6,221 nt of DNA from Bacteriovoracaceae bacterium UBA1018 (lineage in GTDB: Bacteria; Bdellovibrionota; UBA1018), in NCBI GenBank assembly GCA_002291495.1, contig DBAE01000075.1, positions 5,187 through 11,407 on the forward strand. Direction: 5' to 3'. Shown piece by piece: positions 1-4,617 of the stretch (its first letter is position 1; the number at the start of each line of letters is the position of its first letter). Made by a program: the position numbers and the translations under genes. Under the pieces are notes generated by a model. That model ran no database searches. It saw nothing but the letters and a program-made list of their open reading frames with translations, and had not been told where the DNA came from.

Positions 1-19
1 AACTCGTGAAAACCGAGTT
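1..19. repeat. Small inverted repeat at the 3' end of the dehydrogenase gene
   Basis: AACTCG (1-6) is the perfect reverse complement of CGAGTT (14-19), with a 7-base loop. It lies immediately after the stop codon (20-22) of the minus-strand dehydrogenase gene, so it could be the start of a transcription terminator. The window ends at base 1, so neither a longer stem nor a following T-tract can be judged. Confidence 0.3.
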
Positions 20-937
20 TCACGTTCCTCCAACCATCTCTTGTTGGAACAAATCAAGGCTCTCTTGCAAGAGAAGGGGCTTGATCTCTAAAGCTCTCAC
101 TGTCTGTGTACAATTCAATGAAAAATCAGCGATGAGCGGCTCGCCATATCGATTTGTGGGAAGGGCCTGGGAGAGTTGTTTTTGTACGACGAGATCTGAA
201 TCGTATCCGAAGGTCTTGGCAAACTGTTTGGCAAACTCGTAGTAACTGACGCGGCTTAGACCGCCATAGTGAAAGATACCTTTTTTAGGACCTACTTGAA
301 TCAGTCGAGAGACGAGATCCGTTAAACCAGAAACTGGAGCGAAACCATGGAGTTCGGTGTGGGGCACCTCGATCCGTTCGTTTCGCTCCAGCTTAATTCT
401 TAAAACATCCAGTGAGGACAATCGTCTCCCGTTACCGCGGCCAAATAGGGGGCTCACGCGAATGAGGTTGTAGTTGAGAGACTTGCCTCTTATGAAGTTT
501 TCACCCGCTACCTTTGCCTTACCTAATGCGTTGGCAGGAAGTAGCGTGTCTGTTTCCTTATAATTGCCTTTGAGTCCGTCAAACGTATATCCGTTGGAGA
601 GATAAATGAACTTAGGTTGCCATGTGATGGACGTGTTTAAAATATCACTCGGTCCACCTGCATGCATCCTCTCGGCGTCTCTTGGGTTCACTTCAGACCA
701 AGCTGGATCGTTAGCTCCAGCTGCGAAGATCACCACATCAGGTTGAATCATATAAATGACTCTTTTAACCCAATTTTCTCGTTTCAGATCTAGGGGCAAA
801 CAAGTTACCCCCGGAATCTGAATCGACCGGCTGTTAAAGGTCAGATACACCTTATGTTCATCTCGCAGTTTGAGTGCGAGATGCGTTCCGATGAATCCAC
901 TTCCGCCGACTATGAGAACACCCTGAGTTCTTTTCAC
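20..937 (-). CDS. RmlD-like extended short-chain dehydrogenase/reductase (NAD(P)-binding sugar reductase/epimerase family)
   Basis: This 305-residue protein opens with a Rossmann fold: VLIVGGSGFIG near residues 7-17 is the glycine-rich NAD(P)-binding loop of extended SDR proteins. SNGYTFDG (114-121) lines up with the STDYVFDG block of dTDP-4-dehydrorhamnose reductase, and LGKAKVAGE (138-146) with its YGxxKxxGE active-site helix. Length is normal for RmlD-like enzymes. The family reduces or epimerises nucleotide sugars in the cytoplasm; the substrate here is unknown. Oddly, the catalytic Tyr of YxxxK is Leu138 while Lys142 is kept, and the Thr-Asp of the earlier motif is Asn-Gly, so classical catalysis may be lost. 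I accept the GTG start because GGGAG lies just upstream (spacing only about 2 bases) and an in-frame TAG lies a few codons further up. It begins 36 bases after flagellin 1 on the same strand with no terminator between, so co-transcription is plausible. A role in flagellin glycosylation is inference only. Confidence 0.85.
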   Translation of the reverse strand: MKRTQGVLIVGGSGFIGTHLALKLRDEHKVYLTFNSRSIQIPGVTCLPLDLKRENWVKRVIYMIQPDVVIFAAGANDPAWSEVNPRDAERMHAGGPSDILNTSITWQPKFIYLSNGYTFDGLKGNYKETDTLLPANALGKAKVAGENFIRGKSLNYNLIRVSPLFGRGNGRRLSSLDVLRIKLERNERIEVPHTELHGFAPVSGLTDLVSRLIQVGPKKGIFHYGGLSRVSYYEFAKQFAKTFGYDSDLVVQKQLSQALPTNRYGEPLIADFSLNCTQTVRALEIKPLLLQESLDLFQQEMVGGT

Positions 938-973
938 TTCTCCCAGTATAACGTTGAAATCACTCTCGAGCTA

Positions 974-1807
974 CTAGCCAAGTAATTTTATCGCCGTAGC
1001 GTTTGTATTATTGGCTTGTCCTAGCACTGAGATTCCGGACTGCATCAAGATATTATTCTTGGTCATTTCGGAAACCTCTTCGGCCATATCGGTATCTCTG
1101 ATTCGGCTATTTGCAGCTGAGAGATTCTCATCGCTAATGGCCAAATTGTTGATCGTCGATTGTAACCGATTTTGGAGTGCTCCAAGATCAGCGCGGACAC
1201 TGTTGACTTGGGTGAGGGCTTCGTCGATCACTGCAAGGCTTAACTGAGCGCCTTGCTTAGTGGCCGTGCTTTCACCGCCAAGTTTAAGAGCATCCAACGT
1301 AGCGTCTGACTTTTCTCCGTTATAGACCACGCGGTCTAGAAGAGGATTATTTTGAACGCCGACTTGGATCTCAAAGATCCCTGCTTTACCGTTGAGCAGA
1401 GGTGTGCCGTTGTACTTGGTTACGTTTGCGATACGATCCACCTCTTGCTTGAGAGATTGGAACTCGCGATCCGTAAACTGTCTTTCGACATCTCCGATCG
1501 TGTCCGAAGCTGCTTGGATCGAAAGTTCGCGCAGACGAATCAAGATATTGGAGATTTCGTTGAGACCGCCTTCAGACACTTGGATCATAGAGATCCCGTC
1601 TTGAGCATTTCTCTTTGCTTGCCTTGTTCCTCGAACAATAGCTCGCAAATTCTCCGAAATTGCCAATCCCGCAGCATCATCTCCCGCGTGATTGATTCGA
1701 CTACCGCTTGCTAACTTTTCAAGCGACTTATCTAATGCCAGCCGAGTATTTGCCATCGTCCGCTGCGCATTGAGCGCAGTGACGTTTGTGGCTATCCTTA
1801 GCCCCAT
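974..1807 (-). CDS. fliC: Flagellin 1 (short FliC-type flagellin, 277 aa)
   Basis: Filament subunit, exported through the flagellar type III apparatus and polymerised outside the cell. The N-terminal D0/D1 part has ATNVTALNAQR and SGSRINHAGDDAAGLAISENL; the central helix carries LIRLRELSIQAASDT; the C-terminal D1/D0 part has LQSTINNL, AANSRIRDTDMAEE and ILMQSGISVLGQAN. At 277 residues it contains essentially only D0/D1 plus a small insert, with no variable D2/D3 domain and no cysteine. The ATG at 1805-1807 gives the canonical MGLRIATN start, and AAGGAAGG lies about 5 bases upstream. It ends with two consecutive TAG codons. It differs from flagellin 2 at about 33 positions by my hand count, so the two are a recent duplication or kept alike by gene conversion. 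Third flagellin in transcriptional order, 244 bases after flagellin 2 and 36 bases before the dehydrogenase gene. Confidence in the family is very high; numbering among paralogues is arbitrary. Confidence 0.98.
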   Translation of the reverse strand: MGLRIATNVTALNAQRTMANTRLALDKSLEKLASGSRINHAGDDAAGLAISENLRAIVRGTRQAKRNAQDGISMIQVSEGGLNEISNILIRLRELSIQAASDTIGDVERQFTDREFQSLKQEVDRIANVTKYNGTPLLNGKAGIFEIQVGVQNNPLLDRVVYNGEKSDATLDALKLGGESTATKQGAQLSLAVIDEALTQVNSVRADLGALQNRLQSTINNLAISDENLSAANSRIRDTDMAEEVSEMTKNNILMQSGISVLGQANNTNATAIKLLG

Positions 1808-1809
1808 AA

Positions 1810-1824
1810 CTACCTTCCTTCCAT
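1810..1824 (-). other. Four-codon mini-ORF (Met-Glu-Gly-Arg) before flagellin 1
   Basis: ATG at 1824-1822 is followed by three sense codons and TAG at 1812-1810, ending 2 bases before the flagellin 1 ATG. No Shine-Dalgarno sequence precedes it; the AAGGAAGG inside it is the flagellin's own ribosome binding site. It may therefore be chance, but flagellin 2 has a similarly placed four-codon ORF, and both 5' leaders share the sequence TACATGGA. Confidence 0.25.
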
Positions 1825-1830
1825 GTAAGA

Positions 1831-1913
1831 GCGGATCGGCCTAATTTATACACCTATGGTGTACGCCTTATTTTTTGTACACACTCCTAGCGTGTACGGT
1901 CTTTCCGATCCGC
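1831..1913. repeat. 9-base inverted repeat enclosing the flagellin 1 promoter region
   Basis: GCGGATCGG (1831-1839) and CCGATCCGC (1905-1913) are perfect reverse complements. The 65 bases between them contain the two GTACAC palindromes. In a minus-strand transcript this could form an outer stem with two inner hairpins (a three-way junction) ending 6 bases before TACATGGA and the ribosome binding site. As DNA it could be an outer pair of operator sites. Which, if either, is real cannot be decided from the sequence. Confidence 0.5.
1845..1897 (-). promoter_or_regulatory. Four GTACAC half-sites and a possible -10 element upstream of flagellin 1
   Basis: In plus orientation the half-sites are ATACAC (1848-1853, one mismatch), GTGTAC (1859-1864), GTACAC (1877-1882) and GTGTAC (1892-1897): two palindromic pairs in alternating orientation. 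On the minus strand TATAAA (1850-1845) follows the last half-site and could be a -10 box, giving a leader of roughly 30 bases, but I see no good -35 box. I also found no sigma-28 site here matching that of flagellin 3. The arrangement resembles a dimeric-regulator operator overlapping a promoter. The regulator is unknown. Confidence 0.4.
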
Positions 1914-1938
1914 GGATTATGGCTAGATATTTCCCCTT

Positions 1939-1971
1939 GACTGTTTGGCGGGAATTACCCCGCCTTCAGTC
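1939..1971. repeat. Strong GC-rich hairpin between flagellins 2 and 1
   Basis: GACTG (1939-1943) pairs with CAGTC (1967-1971), and GGCGGG (1947-1952) with CCCGCC (1959-1964). The two segments are separated by a 3x2 internal loop and close on a 6-base loop: 11 base pairs in all. On the minus strand, the direction of flagellin transcription, no T-tract follows, so it is not a standard terminator for flagellin 2. On the plus strand TTTGTT follows, which is terminator-like for antisense transcription. It may be an mRNA-stabilising 3' structure or an attenuator. Confidence 0.6.
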
Positions 1972-2022
1972 TTTGTTCGTCATGATCGGTCCGTGATCAA
2001 GCACCTAGCCTTTTAGCATTCA

Positions 2023-2040
2023 AATCCAATCCGTTGGATT
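2023..2040. repeat. Perfect 7-bp hairpin just after the flagellin 2 stop
   Basis: AATCCAA (2023-2029) pairs perfectly with TTGGATT (2034-2040) around a 4-base loop, beginning 11 bases after the flagellin 2 stop codon (2052-2054). No T-tract follows on the minus strand, so this is a 3'-end structure rather than a textbook terminator. A weaker one (TGATC 1983-1987 with GATCA 1995-1999) follows. Confidence 0.45.
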
Positions 2041-2051
2041 ACTCTTACTTA

Positions 2052-2885
2052 TTAGCTCAGTAACTTTAATGCTGCTGAGTTGGTGTTATTTGCTTGTCCC
2101 AGAACCGCAATCCCAGATTGCATCAAGATGTTCTGTTTGGTCATTTCAGAGACTTCTTCTGCCATGTCCGTATCTCTGATACGGCTATTTGCAGCAGATA
2201 AGTTCTCATCAGTGATCGCCAAGTTGTTAATCGTTGACTGGAGTCGGTTCTGCATCGCGCCGAGATCTGCGCGAATACTATTGACCCGAACCAAAGCGTC
2301 ATCGATCACAGCCAAGCTCAATTGCGCTCCTTGTTTTGTTGCAGTCGACTCGCCACCGAGTTTAAGTGCATCCAGAGAAGCGTCGGATCGCTCACCGTTA
2401 TAGACCACGCGGTCTAATAGCGGATTGTTATGCGTTCCAACTTGGATCTCAATAATTCCGGCTTTACCGTTCAAAAGCGGAGTGCCGTTAAATTGAGTCA
2501 CATTCGCGATACGATCAATTTCTTGTTTGAGAGATTGAAACTCGCGATCTGTGAACTGACGTTCTGTATCACCGATCGTGTCTGATGCTGCTTGGATCGC
2601 TAACTCGCGCAAACGAATCAACATGTTCGAAATTTCATTCAATCCACCTTCAGAAACCTGAATGAATGAAATACCATCTTGTCCGTTACGCTTAGCTTGC
2701 CTCATACCTCGGATTTGTGCCCTGAGGTTTTCGGAAATCGCCAAGCCCGCTGCATCGTCACCTGCGTGATTAATGCGGCTACCACTTGCCAACTTCTCCA
2801 AGGTTTTATCTAAGTTCATCCTTGTCATTGCCATCGTGCGATGCGCGTTAAGCGCAGTCACGTTAGTTGCTATTCGCAAACCCAT
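2052..2885 (-). CDS. fliC: Flagellin 2 (short FliC-type flagellin, 277 aa)
   Basis: Flagellar filament subunit, nearly identical to flagellin 1 over its full length (about 244 of 277 residues by hand count). It has the same landmarks: MGLRIATNV start, SGSRINHAGDDAAGLAI, FIQVSEGGLNEIS, LIRLRELAIQAASDT, the ERQFTDREFQSLKQEIDRIA block and a C-terminal AANSRIRDTDMAEE followed by LGQANNTN. The substitutions are mostly conservative and scattered; the block LDALKLGGESTATKQGAQLS is unchanged. The ATG at 2883-2885 is preceded by CGGAG about 6 bases upstream. A stronger GGAGGAG (2909-2915) lies further up, before a four-codon mini-ORF. The leader also carries a 22-base palindrome at 2923-2944 and a possible sigma-28 site. 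No clear intrinsic terminator follows. Multiple flagellins per filament are known in Bdellovibrio, where paralogues differ in importance; the role of this copy cannot be told from sequence. Confidence 0.98.
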   Translation of the reverse strand: MGLRIATNVTALNAHRTMAMTRMNLDKTLEKLASGSRINHAGDDAAGLAISENLRAQIRGMRQAKRNGQDGISFIQVSEGGLNEISNMLIRLRELAIQAASDTIGDTERQFTDREFQSLKQEIDRIANVTQFNGTPLLNGKAGIIEIQVGTHNNPLLDRVVYNGERSDASLDALKLGGESTATKQGAQLSLAVIDDALVRVNSIRADLGAMQNRLQSTINNLAITDENLSAANSRIRDTDMAEEVSEMTKQNILMQSGIAVLGQANNTNSAALKLLS

Positions 2886-2886
2886 A

Positions 2887-2901
2887 CTATACTCCGTTCA
2901 T
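2887..2901 (-). other. Four-codon mini-ORF (Met-Asn-Gly-Val) with its own strong ribosome binding site, before flagellin 2
   Basis: GGAGGAG (2915-2909) stands 7 bases before ATG (2901-2899). Three sense codons and TAG (2889-2887) follow, and the flagellin 2 ATG starts 1 base later. The best Shine-Dalgarno sequence in the leader thus points at this mini-ORF, with a second weaker GGAG inside it for the flagellin itself. This arrangement fits translational coupling or re-initiation, as an inference. Confidence 0.4.
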
Positions 2902-2922
2902 AAACGCTCTCCTCCATGTAGC

Positions 2923-2944
2923 TCGCTATTATCCATAATAGCGA
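2923..2944. repeat. 22-base palindrome in the flagellin 2 leader/promoter
   Basis: TCGCTATTA (2923-2931) and TAATAGCGA (2936-2944) are perfect reverse complements around TCCA. It sits 38 bases before the flagellin 2 start. It could be a 5' mRNA hairpin just before the ribosome binding site. If the sigma-28-like box at 2938-2965 is used, transcription would begin inside it, making it an operator rather than an RNA stem. Confidence 0.55.
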
Positions 2945-2965
2945 CCAGCATCCGTGCTGAATTTA
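2938..2965 (-). promoter_or_regulatory. Possible sigma-28 (FliA) promoter of flagellin 2
   Basis: On the minus strand TAAA (2965-2962) is followed after 16 bases by GTCGCTAT (2945-2938), a 5/8 match to the sigma-28 -10 consensus GCCGATAA. It would start transcription about 45 bases before the flagellin 2 ATG. The match is weak and the spacing is one base longer than at flagellin 3, but position and orientation fit. Confidence 0.35.
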
Positions 2966-2981
2966 GTTCCCATCATCAGGC

Positions 2982-3002
2982 TTAGAATCCCCACGATTCT
3001 AA
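2982..3002. repeat. Perfect 8-bp hairpin upstream of flagellin 2
   Basis: TTAGAATC (2982-2989) pairs perfectly with GATTCTAA (2995-3002) around CCCAC. No T-tract follows on either strand. It is one of a run of stem-loops through the flagellin 3 to flagellin 2 gap and lies just upstream of the possible flagellin 2 promoter. Confidence 0.5.
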
Positions 3003-3061
3003 ACTCAACTCCGGGATGTTTTTGCGACTCATTCATCCTCATTGAAGAATCAACCGCAAAA

Positions 3062-3119
3062 CTTTTCTTCCATGCGAGCGCGAGTGCGCGCTCAAACACA
3101 GACAAATCTTTTCTTCCAT
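3062..3119. repeat. 12-base direct repeat flanking a GC-rich hairpin
   Basis: CTTTTCTTCCAT occurs at 3062-3073 and again at 3108-3119. Between the copies, GAGCGCG (3076-3082) pairs perfectly with CGCGCTC (3087-3093) around a 4-base loop. On the minus strand the second copy leads directly out of the hairpin, as ATGGAAGAAAAG. Function unknown; the repeat could be a protein or small-RNA binding site bracketing the stem, or a duplication scar. Confidence 0.45.
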
Positions 3120-3130
3120 TAGAGCTGTGA

Positions 3131-3174
3131 GGATCCGCCCAAGTGTAGCCATCTTGGTACACTATGGGCGGACC
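3131..3174. repeat. Long hairpin, about 16 bp with two bulged A
   Basis: TCCGCCCA (3134-3141) pairs with TGGGCGGA (3165-3172) and AGTGTA (3142-3147) with TACACT (3158-3163), with A3164 bulged. GG (3131-3132) pairs with CC (3173-3174) around bulged A3133. The loop (3148-3157) can add a 3-bp CCA/TGG tip. This is the strongest single stem in the window and sits in a gap with no supported gene. Confidence 0.7.
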
Positions 3175-3217
3175 CTGACCGCCATCCAGGAAACGGCAGG
3201 AGCGTGAGCCCATGCCA

Positions 3218-3226
3218 TGGTATAAT
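3218..3226 (+). promoter_or_regulatory. Possible extended -10 promoter on the plus strand
   Basis: TGG directly followed by TATAAT (3221-3226) is a perfect extended -10 element on the plus strand. There is no recognisable -35 box at the usual distance. No gene follows on this strand, so if active it would make an antisense RNA through the structured gap towards flagellin 3. A T6 run at 3569-3574 is a possible but weak end. Confidence 0.25.
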
Positions 3227-3295
3227 CTGACAGACTGGCTGCACGCCTCGCTAACGTCGTTCTCGGTCGAAAAGCTCCTCAGCGTACTTTTCCCT

Positions 3296-3332
3296 TTGCG
3301 AACTTCCCGTTCGCAACTCTCCACTGGAGAGT
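3296..3332. repeat. Two back-to-back hairpins
   Basis: TTGCGAAC (3296-3303) pairs perfectly with GTTCGCAA (3309-3316) around TTCCC. Directly adjoining, ACTCTCC (3316-3322) pairs with GGAGAGT (3326-3332) around ACT; the stems share base 3316. A third stem, GAAAAG (3269-3274) with CTTTTC (3287-3292), precedes them by 3 bases. Close-packed perfect stems like this are typical of structured RNA, not of coding sequence. Confidence 0.65.
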
Positions 3333-3386
3333 CGGGCTTCTCGGACCTAGTGTCCTCGAAGTGTACGCTTGCGTCGCGTTTTCTAC

Positions 3387-3417
3387 CTGCGGCCTCGTTA
3401 TCAAGGCGTTCGCGCAG
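3387..3417 (-). repeat. 11-bp hairpin with a 5-base bulge; wobble favours the minus strand
   Basis: Read on the minus strand, CTGCG (3417-3413) pairs with CGCAG (3391-3387). After the bulge CGAAC, GCCTTG (3407-3402) pairs with CGAGGC (3397-3392) around ATAA. One of these pairs is U-G on the minus strand but C-A on the plus strand, hence the strand preference. Confidence 0.6.
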
Positions 3418-3558
3418 TCTAAACTTTCCAGAAGCTCCGACTTAACGGACTACTCCCTAAATCTTTTCATCGACAATAGAGCCAAAGCTTTTTTGTCGTT
3501 GAGAGACACGTCGACCTGTTGTCGCAAGATCTCTCCTAAACTTTTCCTACAGACTCAC

Positions 3559-3586
3559 TTATGAGCGCTTTTTTGGCGCACTTTTA
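3559..3586 (-). promoter_or_regulatory. Weak sigma-28-like promoter upstream of the structured region
   Basis: On the minus strand TAAA (3586-3583) is followed after 16 bases by GCTCATAA (3566-3559), a 6/8 match to GCCGATAA but lacking the central CG. It would start an RNA near 3552, just before the first stem at 3535. Evidence is positional and weak. Confidence 0.25.
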
Positions 3587-3637
3587 ACTGAGCTGTCTCA
3601 ATCTTTCTATTCCACCTTCATCAATCAGTTCCGCCAT
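3584..3637 (-). CDS. 17-codon ORF right after flagellin 3 (doubtful)
   Basis: ATG at 3637-3635 lies 3 bases beyond the flagellin 3 stop. GGGGTGAT overlaps that stop at ribosome-binding distance. The 17-residue product (MAELIDEGGIERLRQLS) is predicted helical and charged, with no recognised relative. It could be a translationally coupled micro-protein, a gene remnant or chance. Downstream frames in the gap are broken by several stops. Confidence 0.2.
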   Translation of the reverse strand: MAELIDEGGIERLRQLS

Positions 3638-3640
3638 TCA

Positions 3641-4486
3641 TCACCCCTGTTGTCCCAGCAAGTTGAGAGCTGATTTGATTGTTGTGTTCGCCTGGCCAAG
3701 TACTGCCACACCAGACTGCATAAGAATTTGACTCTTCGTAAGATTAGATGTTTCTTCAGCGATGTCCGCATCACGGATGCGGCTATTTGCTGCTGCCATG
3801 TTTTCACGGCTGATCATCAAGTTATTAATCACGGATTGAAGTCGGTTTTGCATAGCTCCGAATTCAGCTCGGATTGCAGTAACTGAAGAGATTGCACTAT
3901 CCAGCGCTGCTAAACTATTTTGTGCAGAAACTTTGTCGCCGAGAGTTGCCAAGTTAATACCGAGAGCAACGACATTGATGTCTGCAGAGTTTCCATCAAA
4001 GAGCTTAACGCGATCGATGGATGGATTATTGCCAGTACCGATTTGAATCTCGAACACGCTTGCGCCACCGTTCAGAAGCGGAACGCGGTTGTACTCAGTG
4101 CTCTTTGCGATACGATCGATTTCTTCTAAGAGTTGTTGGAATTCAACGTCGATGAACTTACGTTCAGTTTGTCCAACAGTATCAGAAGCCGCTTGAACTC
4201 CAAGCTCGCGCATACGGATCAAGATGTTGGAAACTTCGGCCATCGCGCCTTCAGCTACTTGAACGAGAGAGATCCCGTCTTGTGCATTTCGCTCAGCCTG
4301 AGCTAAGCCGCGAAGTTGTGAACGTAAACTTTCAGAGATTGCTAGACCGGCAGCATCGTCACCGGCGTGGTTGATTCTCGATCCGGAACTCAATCTTTCG
4401 AGAGTTTGATCAAGAGAACCGCGAGTCGTGCGTAGGTTTCGCTGAGCGATCAGCGACGGCACGTTTGTATTGATTCGCAGTCCCAT
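3641..4486 (-). CDS. fliC: Flagellin 3 (short FliC-type flagellin, 281 aa)
   Basis: Flagellin with the usual D0/D1 halves: INTNVPSLIAQRNL at the N-terminus, SGSRINHAGDDAAGLAISESL, QDGISLVQVAEGAM, LIRMRELGVQAASDTVGQ, and at the C-terminus LQSVINNL, AANSRIRDADIAEE and ILMQSGVAVLGQANTT. It is clearly more distant from flagellins 1 and 2, especially in the middle (residues about 150-190), and ends with an extra QQG after the usual LLG. I start it at ATG 4484-4486 (MGLRINTN). The frame is open 9 codons further, but only this ATG matches the family N-terminus, and it has a perfect AAGGAGG 7 bases upstream. It has the only clear sigma-28 promoter in the window (4618-4644) and a leader of about 125 bases, so it is probably late-class, FliA-dependent. 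It may be the most strongly expressed of the three, by inference. Confidence 0.98.
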   Translation of the reverse strand: MGLRINTNVPSLIAQRNLRTTRGSLDQTLERLSSGSRINHAGDDAAGLAISESLRSQLRGLAQAERNAQDGISLVQVAEGAMAEVSNILIRMRELGVQAASDTVGQTERKFIDVEFQQLLEEIDRIAKSTEYNRVPLLNGGASVFEIQIGTGNNPSIDRVKLFDGNSADINVVALGINLATLGDKVSAQNSLAALDSAISSVTAIRAEFGAMQNRLQSVINNLMISRENMAAANSRIRDADIAEETSNLTKSQILMQSGVAVLGQANTTIKSALNLLGQQG

Positions 4487-4493
4487 ACCCCAT

Positions 4494-4500
4494 CCTCCTT
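4494..4500 (-). promoter_or_regulatory. Ribosome binding site fixing the flagellin 3 start
   Basis: AAGGAGG (4500-4494 on the minus strand) is a full anti-Shine-Dalgarno match 7 bases before ATG 4486. It lies inside the longer open frame, so it argues against the upstream in-frame start at 4513. Confidence 0.8.
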
Positions 4501-4542
4501 GATGGTAAATCACGGCCTATCCATGGCCTTTATGGTGAGCAG

Positions 4543-4602
4543 GAAACTTAAGTGGCTACTCCTGTATCCACTCGTAAGAGCATCTTGCCCTTACTGAGTT
4601 TC
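4543..4602 (-). other. Possible three-way-junction fold in the flagellin 3 leader
   Basis: GAAACT (4543-4548) can pair with AGTTTC (4597-4602), enclosing two hairpins. One is AGTGG/CCACT plus TAC/GTA (4551-4572, one mismatch); the other is CTC-GTAAG with CTTAC-GAG (4571-4598, one bulge). Neighbouring stems overlap by 2 bases, so not all pairs form at once. It lies between the sigma-28 promoter and the ribosome binding site, where a fold could affect mRNA stability or translation. Confidence 0.3.
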
Positions 4603-4617
4603 TTGCTTCCAAGAGAC

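Larger units (their letters stand above)
3131..3535 (-). ncRNA. Candidate large structured non-coding RNA between flagellins 3 and 2
   Basis: This stretch has no convincing gene but contains a near-continuous run of stems: 3131-3174 (16 bp, two bulged A), 3175-3199 (6 bp, one bulge), an alternative 3195-3216, 3269-3292 (6 bp), 3296-3316 (8 bp perfect), 3316-3332 (7 bp, sharing one base), 3343-3355 (4 bp), 3387-3417 (11 bp with a 5-base bulge), 3436-3449 (4 bp), 3471-3498 (6 bp) and 3501-3535 (6+4 bp around a 5x5 internal loop). In two stems (3387-3417 and 3195-3216) a pair that would be A-C on the plus strand becomes a G-U wobble on the minus strand, and the 3296-3316 loop reads GGGAA there; both favour minus-strand transcription. 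A weak sigma-28-like box lies upstream (3559-3586). I found no RNase P, tmRNA, c-di-GMP-I riboswitch or intron core motifs. The ends are uncertain, and the RNA could equally be a long structured leader of flagellin 2. Confidence 0.45.

Noticed and set aside
1352..1714. 120-codon plus-strand frame over flagellin 1, and similar plus-strand frames over all three flagellins
   Set aside because: They are antisense to strongly conserved flagellin coding sequence and recur at matching places in the paralogues, as expected for shadows.
1831..1850. GGCCGATCC upstream of flagellin 1 as a sigma-28 -10 box
   Set aside because: GCCGAT matches, but no TAAA lies 15-16 bases upstream; the only nearby TAAA is 4 bases away.
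2929..3324. 131-codon minus-strand open frame between flagellins 3 and 2
   Set aside because: Its first start is a GTG with no ribosome binding site, lying inside a hairpin (3316-3332). The frame is packed with perfect stem-loops and ends inside the 2923-2944 palindrome. The product has no recognised motif. More likely chance openness over a structured RNA, though a homology search could overturn this.
3131..3552. RNase P RNA, tmRNA, 6S RNA, c-di-GMP-I riboswitch or intron as identity of the structured region
   Set aside because: I looked for the GAGGAAAGTCCGG block, the tmRNA 3' end, the GEMM core, and group I/II core motifs on the minus strand and found none. Absence by eye is not proof.
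3445..3560. Decayed gene after flagellin 3, pieced from several minus-strand frames
   Set aside because: Short helix-like stretches appear in more than one frame, each closed by stops and without starts. No single frameshift rebuilds a credible protein.
4487..4513. Longer flagellin 3 start adding nine residues
   Set aside because: The added residues do not resemble flagellin, and the region holds the AAGGAGG site for the family-standard MGLRINTN start.
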